Part shown: positions 13,555 to 19,320 of the stretch, in pieces
How the letters are laid out: every line of letters begins with the position of its first letter
How positions within the stretch are numbered: position 1 is the first letter of the stretch
IMG/VR virus record: IMGVR_UViG_3300047557_003115
Span: 1-20,801 of that record
Strand: one strand, 5' to 3'
Source: a virus
Length of the DNA: 20,801 bases
Notes under the pieces: generated by a model
What the model saw: the letters and a program-made list of their open reading frames with translations, nothing else
Database searches by the model: none
Told to the model about the DNA's origin: nothing
Position numbers and translations under genes: made by a program

Positions 13555-13890
13555 TCACCTCCAGCTCTGGACGGTAACCGCGCACGGCCCGTCCGTGTAT
13601 GTAACCGATACCTGCGTGCGCACGGCCTGCCCGCAGCCCGCCAGGGCCATGGCCAGAAGGGCCACCAGGCCTAACCGCTTGCGCATGATGTTCTGAAGGT
13701 CCGCGTACACGCCAGCCATCCACCGCAGCTTTCCGACGTGGTCCAGGTGGCTTGCCCACCTGGGCGGCTGCCAGCTTGCGCCGGCCTCCGCCACCCGTGC
13801 CAGGTGCGTCAGCTGTTGCAGCCTGCTTTCCACCTGTTCCAGGCTGGCCCGGCCCATGCGTTCCAGCTCCTCATTCGTGATGCTCGTCAT
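13555..13890 (-). CDS. ORF with helical N-terminus and in-frame lipoprotein-like C-terminus
   Basis: A 111-residue frame from ATG 13890 (GAGGAG upstream, ATGA overlap with the 28-residue gene). Residues 1-68 are a helical, soluble-looking domain (NEELERMGRASLEQVESRLQ). Residues 69-111 start with a Met and read as a complete lipoprotein: a basic start MRKR, a hydrophobic core and the lipobox LAGC with Cys86, then a 25-residue mature part (TQVSVTYTDGPCAVTVQSW). If translated as one chain it would be a membrane-anchored fusion. If an internal start at 13686 is used it gives a separate 43-residue lipoprotein, but that start has no clear ribosome site. Function unknown. Confidence 0.7.
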   Translation of the reverse strand: MTSITNEELERMGRASLEQVESRLQQLTHLARVAEAGASWQPPRWASHLDHVGKLRWMAGVYADLQNIMRKRLGLVALLAMALAGCGQAVRTQVSVTYTDGPCAVTVQSWR

Positions 13891-13973
13891 TTCCGTCTCC
13901 TCAGGTTCATCACCACAACCACCCAGCAGGTGGTGCCGGCCAGGGCGGCCAGCACCACAGCCTGCCAGCTCAC
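13887..13973 (-). CDS. 28-residue single-pass membrane microprotein
   Basis: GTG at 13971-13973 overlaps the upstream stop as GTGA, and the stop at 13887-13889 overlaps the next start as ATGA. The peptide starts with MSWQ, has one hydrophobic helix (AVVLAALAGTTCWVVVVM) and ends NLRRRK, giving an inside-positive C-terminus. Its last codons also carry the GAGGAG site for the next gene. Four-base overlaps at both ends plus a coherent membrane topology make it very likely a real gene. The role is unknown; a holin-like or membrane-anchor role is possible. Confidence 0.65.
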   Translation of the reverse strand: MSWQAVVLAALAGTTCWVVVVMNLRRRK

Positions 13974-14308
13974 CGCACCACCCGGCCGTGCTCCACCGTT
14001 AGCACACGATGCTCCCCTTCGTCCTCCTCCTCAGGGTTGACCAGCACGCTGGTAAACATGTCACCCGTGCAGCCGCTGGCGTGCAGGGCGGCAAATTCAT
14101 CCTCAGCCCGCGTCCACCGGTTGTAGCGGTTCACGTGGCTGCTGAACTGGTCCCCGCCATCCTGCGGCAGTTCCAGGCTGCAGGCCAGCAGGCCGATGCG
14201 CCTGGTGACCGTGCCGCCCACCGCCAGCTGCTCGATAATGACCCACCAGCCCTTGGCCCGGCGGGGTAACTTGGCCTTCCAGTTGAATGTGGTTTCCTGC
14301 GCTTTCAT
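13970..14308 (-). CDS. Hypothetical early phage protein
   Basis: A 112-residue protein starting at ATG 14308 with AAGGAG upstream. It opens with a basic stretch (FNWKAKLPRRAKGWWVIIEQ), continues with beta-like segments and has an acidic loop (NPEEEDEGEHRV) near the end. It is the first gene after the promoter at 14335-14363. No family recognised. Confidence 0.65.
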   Translation of the reverse strand: MKAQETTFNWKAKLPRRAKGWWVIIEQLAVGGTVTRRIGLLACSLELPQDGGDQFSSHVNRYNRWTRAEDEFAALHASGCTGDMFTSVLVNPEEEDEGEHRVLTVEHGRVVR

Positions 14309-14334
14309 CCTGAACTCCTTCTCCTCGAGGGGTA

Positions 14335-14363
14335 ACTATATGTTCGGAATTTCAGCCGTTCAA
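14335..14363 (-). promoter_or_regulatory. Leftward sigma-70-type promoter P3
   Basis: On the minus strand TTGAAC (14358-14363), a 17-base spacer and TATAGT (14335-14340). The -10 box matches the consensus at 5 of 6 positions. It lies in the 64-base gap between 14372 and 14309 and would start a message about 20 bases before the gene at 14308. CCGAACA directly precedes the -10 box and recurs in promoter P2. Confidence 0.6.
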
Positions 14364-14372
14364 CACCAGTTT

Positions 14373-14555
14373 TTACAGCGGGCTGGCTTCGGAAACCTCC
14401 AGCACCTCGTAGTCCTCATCCTGCTGCTGCCAGTCATCCTCGCCGGCCAGCTCCGGCCCCAGATCGGCGGCCTCGTTTTCATCATCCGCCACCACCTCCA
14501 CCACCTGCACGCACCGCACAACCCGTTCGACGCGCACCGCCCATACCTTGGCCAT
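14373..14555 (-). CDS. Small acidic early phage protein
   Basis: A 60-residue protein: a Val/Arg-rich beta-like N-terminus (VRVERVVRCVQVVEVVADD) followed by a strongly acidic C-terminal half with a Gln run (DDWQQQDEDYEVLE). The ATG at 14555 follows GGGAGGG. Acidic small early proteins of phages sometimes mimic DNA; that is speculation here. No family recognised. Confidence 0.65.
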   Translation of the reverse strand: MAKVWAVRVERVVRCVQVVEVVADDENEAADLGPELAGEDDWQQQDEDYEVLEVSEASPL

Positions 14556-14558
14556 TTT

Positions 14559-14768
14559 TTAGCCCTCCCCGCCATTGGCCAGGCGTTCCACCAGGGCGTT
14601 CAGCACCGCCATGCGTGCGATGCGCAGGGCCTCGTATTGGCGCACCAGAGATTCGTATTCTCGGTTATCGTAGCTGGCCCGGGCCTTTTGCTGGGCCTCG
14701 TAGTTGTGCCCCTCCATTTCGTTGAACACCTTGGAAATATCCGCAAACAGTAACAGCTGGCTTTTCAT
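14559..14768 (-). CDS. Small helical early phage protein
   Basis: A 69-residue protein made mainly of helix (ISKVFNEMEGHNYEAQQKAR and ESLVRQYEALRIARMAVLNA). ATG 14768 is preferred over a TTG at 14774 because GAGGAGG lies 8 bases upstream. It follows the Cys-rich gene with 2 bases between. No family recognised. Confidence 0.65.
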   Translation of the reverse strand: MKSQLLLFADISKVFNEMEGHNYEAQQKARASYDNREYESLVRQYEALRIARMAVLNALVERLANGGEG

Positions 14769-14770
14769 GG

Positions 14771-14947
14771 TCAAACCTCCTCCTCGATGGGCTCATCACA
14801 CTCGTACCCGCAGTCGGTCAGCACCTCCGGCCTGAATTCCGCCAGGCGCTCCGCCCGGCATTCATCGCACACCCGTGCCAGGTAAATCCCCCTGGCGTCC
14901 TTGACCTCCTCACTTGGCAAGCCCGATCCACACCTACACGGTCGCAT
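14771..14947 (-). CDS. Small zinc-ribbon-like phage protein (58 residues)
   Basis: Start ATG at 14947 with GGAG 8 bases upstream; stop TGA at 14771-14773. The protein has C4-x-C6, C27-x2-C30 and later Cys46 and Cys50, plus the stretch DARGIYLARVCDECRAERL, a form repeatedly seen in small phage proteins with Cys-x2-Cys motifs. It probably binds a zinc ion. It ends in an acidic tail (DEPIEEEV). Function unknown. Confidence 0.75.
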   Translation of the reverse strand: MRPCRCGSGLPSEEVKDARGIYLARVCDECRAERLAEFRPEVLTDCGYECDEPIEEEV

Positions 14948-14976
14948 GGTTCCATCTCCTTGTTTCTGGTTGAAGG

Positions 14977-14999
14977 GCCCCGCCCTGGCAGGGCGGGGC
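14977..14999. other. GC-rich hairpin between small early genes
   Basis: GCCCCGCCC and GGGCGGGGC form a perfect 9-bp stem with a 5-base loop, between the stop at 15012 and the start at 14947. No T tract follows on the minus strand. It is probably an mRNA-stabilising or pausing structure within the operon. Confidence 0.6.
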
Positions 15000-15011
15000 T
15001 GGTTGGGTTGG

Positions 15012-15191
15012 TCACTCGCTCCAGATGGGTTGGTGGCTTTCCAGCAGGCCGGCGGCCGCCAGAATCCGTTCGGCCTTGATCAGCTCAGCCCACTCGTGGC
15101 TTTCCAGGTAGCCCTTGCCGGTCAGGATGAACCGCTGGCGGCTCTTGGCTTCCAACTCGGCCCGGGTGGCTTGTGCTTGCTTGGTGGTCAT
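15012..15191 (-). CDS. Small helical early phage protein (59 residues)
   Basis: ATG at 15191 with GGAGAAGG upstream; stop TGA at 15012-15014. The protein starts MTTKQAQATRAELEAKSRQR, then FILTGKGYL, and continues as a helix (WAELIKAERILAAAGLL). It is the first gene after promoter P2 (15240-15268). No family recognised. Confidence 0.65.
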   Translation of the reverse strand: MTTKQAQATRAELEAKSRQRFILTGKGYLESHEWAELIKAERILAAAGLLESHQPIWSE

Positions 15192-15211
15192 TTTTCCTTC
15201 TCCTCGTTTTT

Positions 15212-15230
15212 CCGCTGATCCCTTCAGCGG
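15212..15230 (-). other. Hairpin in the 5' leader of the 59-residue gene
   Basis: CCGCTGA, loop AGGGA, TCAGCGG on the minus strand: a perfect 7-bp stem between promoter P2 and the ribosome site of the gene at 15012-15191. The loop carries GGG rather than the GGA preferred by CsrA. It may stabilise the leader. Confidence 0.45.
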
Positions 15231-15239
15231 TGTAACTGA

Positions 15240-15268
15240 ATACTATTCCATGTTCGGCATGGTTGCAA
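15240..15268 (-). promoter_or_regulatory. Leftward sigma-70-type promoter P2 with dyad in the spacer
   Basis: On the minus strand TTGCAA (15263-15268), a 17-base spacer and TAGTAT (15240-15245). The spacer holds the inverted repeat CCATG-CCGAA-CATGG (15248-15262), in a position where a bound repressor would block polymerase. Candidate regulators are the helix-turn-helix protein encoded just upstream or one outside the window. Confidence 0.55.
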
Positions 15269-15287
15269 GGGCACCTTAAAAATATTT

Positions 15288-15476
15288 TTATTTTTTCTTC
15301 GGTCGGCCCGGTTTGCGGTGCCATACGGCCATAATGCTGGCGCTTTCCACCACCTGCACGCCTGAGATTTTTTGCGCGGGCAGCCGGCCCGCCTTGATCA
15401 GCGCCAGCACCCGCCGGCGGCTGACGCCCAGTATCCGCCCCACTTCGGCCGTGCTGTACAGCGTTGGCTTGTTCAT
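15288..15476 (-). CDS. Helix-turn-helix DNA-binding protein with AT-hook-like tail
   Basis: A 62-residue protein with an excisionase/MerR-type HTH: YSTAEVGRILGVSRRRVLAL followed by the wing IKAGRLPAQKISGVQVV. It ends in RKPGRPKKK, which looks like an AT-hook (GRP core flanked by basic residues). The ATG at 15476 has GGAGG upstream and the gene follows promoter P1. In phages such proteins act as recombination directionality factors or transcription regulators. No integrase is seen nearby, so a regulator of the early promoters, or an accessory factor binding the adjacent AT-rich tract, fits best. Confidence 0.78.
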   Translation of the reverse strand: MNKPTLYSTAEVGRILGVSRRRVLALIKAGRLPAQKISGVQVVESASIMAVWHRKPGRPKKK

Positions 15477-15496
15477 TTCATGTCCTCCATGGCTGA

Positions 15497-15524
15497 ACTA
15501 TACCACGCATTGAATGGGCTGCAA
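15497..15524 (-). promoter_or_regulatory. Leftward extended -10 promoter P1
   Basis: On the minus strand TTGCAG (15519-15524), a 16-base spacer and TATAGT (15497-15502), preceded by TGG, which gives an extended -10 (TGnTATAGT). The start would fall near 15490, leaving a very short leader before GGAGG and the ATG at 15476. Confidence 0.55.
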
Positions 15525-15533
15525 TTGCTGGGG

Positions 15534-15553
15534 CCCCACCCGGCAGGGTGGGG
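15534..15553. other. GC-rich hairpin in the control region
   Basis: CCCCACCC, loop GGCA, GGGTGGGG: a perfect 8-bp stem about 10 bases upstream of the P1 -35 box. No T tract follows on the minus strand. It could end late transcription coming from the right or separate it from P1. Confidence 0.5.
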
Positions 15554-15584
15554 GTGTGGTTTTCCTGGCGGCGTAGCCGGTTGG

Positions 15585-15604
15585 AATAGGGCTCCTGCCC
15601 TATT
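15585..15604. other. Perfect inverted repeat in the control region
   Basis: AATAGGGC, loop TCCT, GCCCTATT: 8-bp perfect dyad. It may be an operator or an RNA hairpin. The symmetrical AT-containing arms make a protein-binding site plausible. Confidence 0.5.
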
Positions 15605-15762
15605 AAATGCGGGGGCCTTCCGGGCCTTGGGGTCCAGAATCATGCTGCTCATGGTAGGTCGTTTTCCCCGCATGTAAAGGGGCGGCAATCATTAGAATTC
15701 CTTCATGAATAATTCCAGAGGGGTAGGGGGTAGGTATTTTTTTATTTTTTTAACTTAATCTA

Positions 15763-15791
15763 GGCAAGATATTTGGAAGGCTGGGCAAGAT
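15763..15791. repeat. GGCAAGAT direct repeat pair
   Basis: Two copies of GGCAAGAT (15763-15770 and 15784-15791) spaced exactly 21 bases, two helical turns, directly beside an A/T tract. The arrangement resembles protein-binding iterons. Confidence 0.45.
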
Positions 15792-15796
15792 GCCGG

Positions 15797-16246
15797 TCAT
15801 GTTGATGGAGGGCGTGAAACCGCTATCAGCCACTGGTGGTAGGTGGCCCCCAGCCGGTCCACATCCCGCCAGGATTTCATCCAGGAGCGGGTGCCGCTGC
15901 GGCATGGCCCCTCGCTTGGGCACTGGTAGTGCACGGTTCCAGAAACTATTCCGCCGACTGTGACGTAGTGCCCGATGTTGGCCCGGGTGACCAAACAGAT
16001 GGCTGGCCTGGTGGTGGTGATGTGGTGCAGGTCGGCCAGAGTGAACGATCCGCTGGCCACCCATAGCCCCAGGCTGCGCAGCAGGCTCTCCATGGAACGG
16101 GGGTCGGTGCCGTCTATGGGGCTGGTGCCCAGCAGGGTTTCCAGATCGGCAGGGGGGCGCTTTTTGATGGCCCGCAGGGCGATACGGACGGCCACAGCGC
16201 CGCAGTCATGCTCCCGGGTTTGCCGCAGGTCCGGCAGGGGTATCAT
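15797..16246 (-). CDS. C39-like cysteine peptidase domain protein
   Basis: A 149-residue protein. The N-terminus reads LPDLRQTREHDCGAVAV, the C39 signature with oxyanion Q9 and nucleophile C15; H93 in GHYVTVGGI is the catalytic His. Where C39 enzymes usually have a DP motif, this protein has C109-P110 (HYQCPSEGP), so the third catalytic residue appears changed. C39 domains cleave leader peptides or other proteins. ATG 16246 is chosen because AGGAGG lies 7 bases upstream; an in-frame ATG at 16336 would run through the HNH gene. It overlaps the HNH gene by 41 bases. A role in lysis or envelope attack is inferred from its late position. Confidence 0.78.
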   Translation of the reverse strand: MIPLPDLRQTREHDCGAVAVRIALRAIKKRPPADLETLLGTSPIDGTDPRSMESLLRSLGLWVASGSFTLADLHHITTTRPAICLVTRANIGHYVTVGGIVSGTVHYQCPSEGPCRSGTRSWMKSWRDVDRLGATYHQWLIAVSRPPST

Positions 16247-16571
16247 GCGGCGGCCTCCTGCGTCGTTTTTCCATGTACTTTTCCGCGTCTGCCCGCACGT
16301 CGGTGTTCCAGCTGGCCCAGTCCCCAAGGTGCCCAAAAACGAAATGACAGGTCCGGCACAGGCTTATCAGGTTGCTTTCCACCAGCTCCAGCTGCCGGTC
16401 CTCTTGAAAGGGCACCACGTGGTGGGCCTCCAGGCTTTCGGTGCGCCCGCAGGCCGCACAATAGGGGTTGTGCCGGATGAATTTGTCCCGCAGGGCAGGC
16501 CAGCGCCCGCTGCGCTGGCTCTTGCCCCACCAATGGGCCGTAGCCCCCAGCAGTTCCCCCAGCCAGCTCAC
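16206..16571 (-). CDS. HNH endonuclease
   Basis: A 121-residue protein with a complete HNH core: zinc ligands C38-x2-C41, the catalytic pair H50-H51 (LEAHHVVPF), N67 (ESNLISLC), C72-x2-C75-H76 and H81. Phage HNH nucleases often help terminase cut DNA or act as free homing-type endonucleases; here it lies in the late region away from the terminase on this map. The GTG start at 16571 overlaps the upstream stop as GTGA, with no clear ribosome site, which suggests translational coupling. Confidence 0.9.
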   Translation of the reverse strand: MSWLGELLGATAHWWGKSQRSGRWPALRDKFIRHNPYCAACGRTESLEAHHVVPFQEDRQLELVESNLISLCRTCHFVFGHLGDWASWNTDVRADAEKYMEKRRRRPPHDTPAGPAANPGA

Positions 16572-16870
16572 AGCAGGTTCAGCGCCAATTTCAGGGCAAT
16601 ACGGGCCACCAGCACCCAGGGAATCAGGCCAACGCCCTTGGCCTCATCCTTGCCAGAATCCAGGGCGGCCTGCAGCACCTGTTCATCCGTCCAGCCTGCC
16701 GGCTCACCCGTCACGATGGGGCCGCCACCCATCACCTGCTTCATCGCGTAGCCCTGCACGCACCAGCCGGCGTGCAGCAGGTCAGCCAGGGGCACGTCCT
16801 TGCCGCGCACCTTGTCCAGCAGCAGCAGCAGGCCCTCGTTGGGGAATTGGTCGGGGTATGGAATCAGCAT
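16568..16870 (-). CDS. Hypothetical late protein with hydrophobic C-terminus
   Basis: A 100-residue protein. The N-terminus reads MLIPYPDQFPNEGLLLLLDK; the middle has GYAMKQVMGGGP and a helix (TDEQVLQAALDSGKDEAKG). The last 20 residues are hydrophobic with two positive charges (LIPWVLVARIALKLALNLL), perhaps a membrane-associating helix. ATG 16870 is chosen because GGAGGG lies 6 bases upstream; the in-frame start at 16888 lacks one. No family recognised. Confidence 0.65.
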   Translation of the reverse strand: MLIPYPDQFPNEGLLLLLDKVRGKDVPLADLLHAGWCVQGYAMKQVMGGGPIVTGEPAGWTDEQVLQAALDSGKDEAKGVGLIPWVLVARIALKLALNLL

Positions 16871-16884
16871 GGAAAGCCCTCCAG

Positions 16885-17790
16885 TCAAATGAACCAGGAA
16901 AACCGGCGTGCGGGAAATCCGCTCACCCCAGAATATGCCCAGCTGTCGCCCATGCCCAGCATTTTGCCCAGCACGTCAGCCTCAGCGTAGAATCCGCCCA
17001 CAGGGGGCTCACCCGGACCCAGCGGCCCGGTATGGGCCTGCGGGCCCCAGGAATTCATCACAAACCCGCATTCCTTGCCCTTGATGGTGGCGTAGCCAAT
17101 GATGGCCATTTGGTGCGCCCATTTGCCAGATGGAGGGCACACCCCGTTGGCGTCCCGCTGGTACCGAAAGCCCTGCGTGCTGGCCACGCTAACGGCGTAG
17201 CCCTGCGCCAGGGCCTGCTTGCAACTCTCCCAGGTTTTCACCAGCGTGACGGCTGCCACCGGGTATTTGCGGATGGCCGGCTCCAAGTCATCCGGCACGC
17301 CCTTGCCGGGTGCGCCCCACGCCCTGCACCGGGTTTCGCTGTACTGGCTCAGGTCATAGGTGCCATGCAAGCCGCGATCCAGCACCCCGTACCGCCGCAC
17401 GTATTCAGCCGCCCAGGCCCCAATGCTTCCATCGGAGGAAAACCGCCCATTGCCGATTTCCACGCGGCTGCCGGCGTAAACCACCTCCTGCACCAGGTCC
17501 CGGGATTCCTCAGCCTCGCCAGCCAGAATCTCACAGCAGGCCGTCACCTCGATGGCCGTACAGCACCCGAAGCTGACACAGCTGCCCACCTTGCCCTGCG
17601 AGCGGTTGGGGAATGGCACGGCCCGCACCTTCTCCCAGCTTTTCCACAGGAAAACCTCCGCTGGAAGGCTTTCCATGGGCACGCTGCCGGCAGGGGTCAG
17701 CCCCCAGAATGGCGTGGGTTGCTCCATGGCCACCAGCTCGACGGCTGACTGGTCATCCACCCAACCGGGCGTGTAGAAATCCTCAGCCAT
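16885..17790 (-). CDS. Papain-family (C1A) cysteine peptidase
   Basis: A 301-residue protein with the papain triad in order: oxyanion Q65 and nucleophile C71 in QGKVGSCVSFG, H226 in WAHQMAIIGY and N246 in FVMNSWGP. Spacing and the NSWG motif match C1A peptidases. There is no signal peptide, and the 60 residues before the catalytic Gln are too short for a standard inhibitory pro-domain. Its late position suggests a structural or lysis-related protease, for example one acting on envelope proteins at entry or exit. ATG 17790 has GGAGGG upstream and overlaps the previous stop by 8 bases; an upstream in-frame ATG at 17817 has no such site. Confidence 0.88.
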   Translation of the reverse strand: MAEDFYTPGWVDDQSAVELVAMEQPTPFWGLTPAGSVPMESLPAEVFLWKSWEKVRAVPFPNRSQGKVGSCVSFGCCTAIEVTACCEILAGEAEESRDLVQEVVYAGSRVEIGNGRFSSDGSIGAWAAEYVRRYGVLDRGLHGTYDLSQYSETRCRAWGAPGKGVPDDLEPAIRKYPVAAVTLVKTWESCKQALAQGYAVSVASTQGFRYQRDANGVCPPSGKWAHQMAIIGYATIKGKECGFVMNSWGPQAHTGPLGPGEPPVGGFYAEADVLGKMLGMGDSWAYSGVSGFPARRFSWFI

Positions 17791-18463
17791 TGCCCAGGCC
17801 CTCCAGCGCGGCGGCACAGCGTGAAAACTGCGCCTTTATCTTGCCCCGCAGCTCCGGCGTCAGCACGGTGTCCGCCTGCGTGGGCAGCTGGCCATCCAGC
17901 TCCTGATTCAGCCGGTCACGCACCGCCCGCAAGTCGCCATCGGCCAACACCTGCCGGCTCAGCTGGCGTACCAGCAGGTACAGCTCCCCTGTGGTGCGCA
18001 CCCGGGTATCGTCCACCATGGGCTCAGCCCTGCGGTATACCCCAGCCAGGGCCCGGCGCTTTTCATCCCTGCCGGGCTCCACATTGCCGCCGTAGATGGC
18101 CGCAATGGCTTCAGCCAGGGGGTCAGCCGGTTGTGGTGGCACCACAGGGTTGACCGGCTTGGGTGGGGCCGCACCGCCCACCACCACCGTGACAATGGAG
18201 GGCGCGCTGGGCACGCCTTCCAGGGCCGTGTAGGCCAGCACGCGGTACCGCCCGGGCTGCACCGCATTGGCCACCGTTGCCGTCTTGTCTGCCAGCAGGT
18301 CAGACGGGAAAAGGTTCAGGCCCAAGTCCAACGCCACAAACCGCACCACCTTGCCGTTGGTTTCCGGCTTGATGGTGATGAATTCCCCAGGCTGCCCGGT
18401 AATTTCCTGCGGCAGCTTCACAGCCGGGTCCACGCCCAGCACCAGAAGCAGAAAAATCATCAT
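17783..18463 (-). CDS. Secreted late protein with beta-sandwich-like domain
   Basis: A 226-residue protein. It starts with a short hydrophobic segment (MMIFLLLVLGVDP) that resembles a signal peptide but lacks basic residues. Residues about 17-95 form a beta-rich, Ig-like domain ending in GRYRVLAYTALEGVPSAPS, a pattern I associate with planctomycete exported proteins. A Pro-rich linker (PPKPVNPVVPPQP) leads to a helical C-terminal half (ELYLLVRQLSRQVLADGDL). The ATG overlaps the phosphoesterase stop as ATGA. Possibly an envelope or virion-associated protein; function unknown. Confidence 0.7.
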   Translation of the reverse strand: MMIFLLLVLGVDPAVKLPQEITGQPGEFITIKPETNGKVVRFVALDLGLNLFPSDLLADKTATVANAVQPGRYRVLAYTALEGVPSAPSIVTVVVGGAAPPKPVNPVVPPQPADPLAEAIAAIYGGNVEPGRDEKRRALAGVYRRAEPMVDDTRVRTTGELYLLVRQLSRQVLADGDLRAVRDRLNQELDGQLPTQADTVLTPELRGKIKAQFSRCAAALEGLGNG

Positions 18464-19320
18464 GTTGGCACCGCCTTGATGTTGATATTCAGGGTCTTGT
18501 GCTGGTTCCTACGGTCACCCGCCAGCTCCAGCCACCAGCCCCCCAGGGGCCGCGCGGCACGCCCCTGCTCCACGTGCCAGCCGCTGCCGGTGTCCTCCTG
18601 CTTGTAGGTAGAGCATCTCAGAAACAACTGCTCGCGCAAGACCACGCGGCCCTGACTGGTCAGCCGGGTGGAAACGTTTTCGTCGCAGTTCCTGCGGTGG
18701 ATGTGGCCGCTGACGTATATGTCCGCGTCGTAATCGCTGCGGGTGCGGCTGTGGTCGATCAGGCCTCTGGAAATCGGGCCACCCCCGCCGAATCCGTGAT
18801 GATAGTGCAGCGTCCGGGTCACCACCTGCGCCTGCCGTTTGCAGGCCAGGTTCACAAACCCCCAGTAGGTTCCCAGCTCCACCTTGCCCCCGCACAGGTT
18901 CAGCCCGGACACCAGGCGCTCGGTCAGGTTCACCTCGTGGCGCTTCGCGATGCTCGTTTCATGGTTGCCCGGGCTGATGAGCGCCAGGCTGCCGGCGTAC
19001 GGCTTGAACCATTCCACAGCCGTCTTCACCAGCAGGTCCAGGTAGCTGCCGTCCCTATGCTCCTCCCGCAGCGCATCACGCGAGGCGCGCGGGTCCCACC
19101 GCCCCTGCATTGCGCAGAACAGGTCGCCAAATACCATGACGGGCCAGCCGCCAGCCTTGGCCTGCTCCATGTGGCTGCGCAGCAGGTTCAGGTCACAGTG
19201 CGCATTGTCCCAGTGCAGGTCGGCCAGCAGCAGGATGCGCCAGGTGGTTGAACCGGAAAACGGCAGCTCCAGCCGGTGGGCGTTCCGGTCGGTGCGTGCG
19301 ATGGACCAGCCGGCGGGCAT
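18460..19320 (-). CDS. Calcineurin-like metallophosphoesterase
   Basis: A 286-residue protein with all the main motifs of the superfamily: D34-x-H36 (LLADLHWD), G65-D66 (VFGDLF), G118-N119-H120-E121 (SPGNHE), H172, H174 and H175 (LHYHHGFGG) and G205-H206-x-H208 (SGHIHRR). These bind two metal ions and hydrolyse phosphodiester or phosphomonoester bonds. The substrate cannot be told. Such enzymes occur in phage late regions and may act on nucleic acid, cyclic nucleotides or teichoic-like polymers. The start at 19320 has GGAGGG upstream. Confidence 0.9.
   Translation of the reverse strand: MPAGWSIARTDRNAHRLELPFSGSTTWRILLLADLHWDNAHCDLNLLRSHMEQAKAGGWPVMVFGDLFCAMQGRWDPRASRDALREEHRDGSYLDLLVKTAVEWFKPYAGSLALISPGNHETSIAKRHEVNLTERLVSGLNLCGGKVELGTYWGFVNLACKRQAQVVTRTLHYHHGFGGGGPISRGLIDHSRTRSDYDADIYVSGHIHRRNCDENVSTRLTSQGRVVLREQLFLRCSTYKQEDTGSGWHVEQGRAARPLGGWWLELAGDRRNQHKTLNINIKAVPT

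Larger units (their letters stand above)
15477..15796. other. Gene-free control region between late and early genes
   Basis: A 320-base stretch with no convincing gene. Reading from 15796: a GGCAAGAT repeat pair 21 bases apart (15763-15770 and 15784-15791), an A/T tract (15735-15751 and flanks), a G-rich direct repeat near 15720-15733, the palindrome TTCATGAA near 15702, two hairpins (15585-15604 and 15534-15553) and promoter P1. A short frame through 15473-15688 has no ribosome site and runs across the hairpins, so it is not called. The mix of repeats, AT tract and hairpins suits a control region or replication origin. Confidence 0.55.

Noticed and set aside
15473-15688. Minus-strand frame of 71 codons in the control region
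   Set aside because: No ribosome site, crosses two hairpins and promoter P1, and the translation is low-complexity Pro-rich.
15750-16064. Minus-strand frame of 104 codons inside the C39-like gene
   Set aside because: Fully overlaps a gene with catalytic motifs and shows no motif of its own.
16468-17748. Plus-strand open frame of 426 codons
   Set aside because: It lies opposite the papain-type peptidase, whose catalytic motifs are clear; the plus-strand translation has no recognisable motif.
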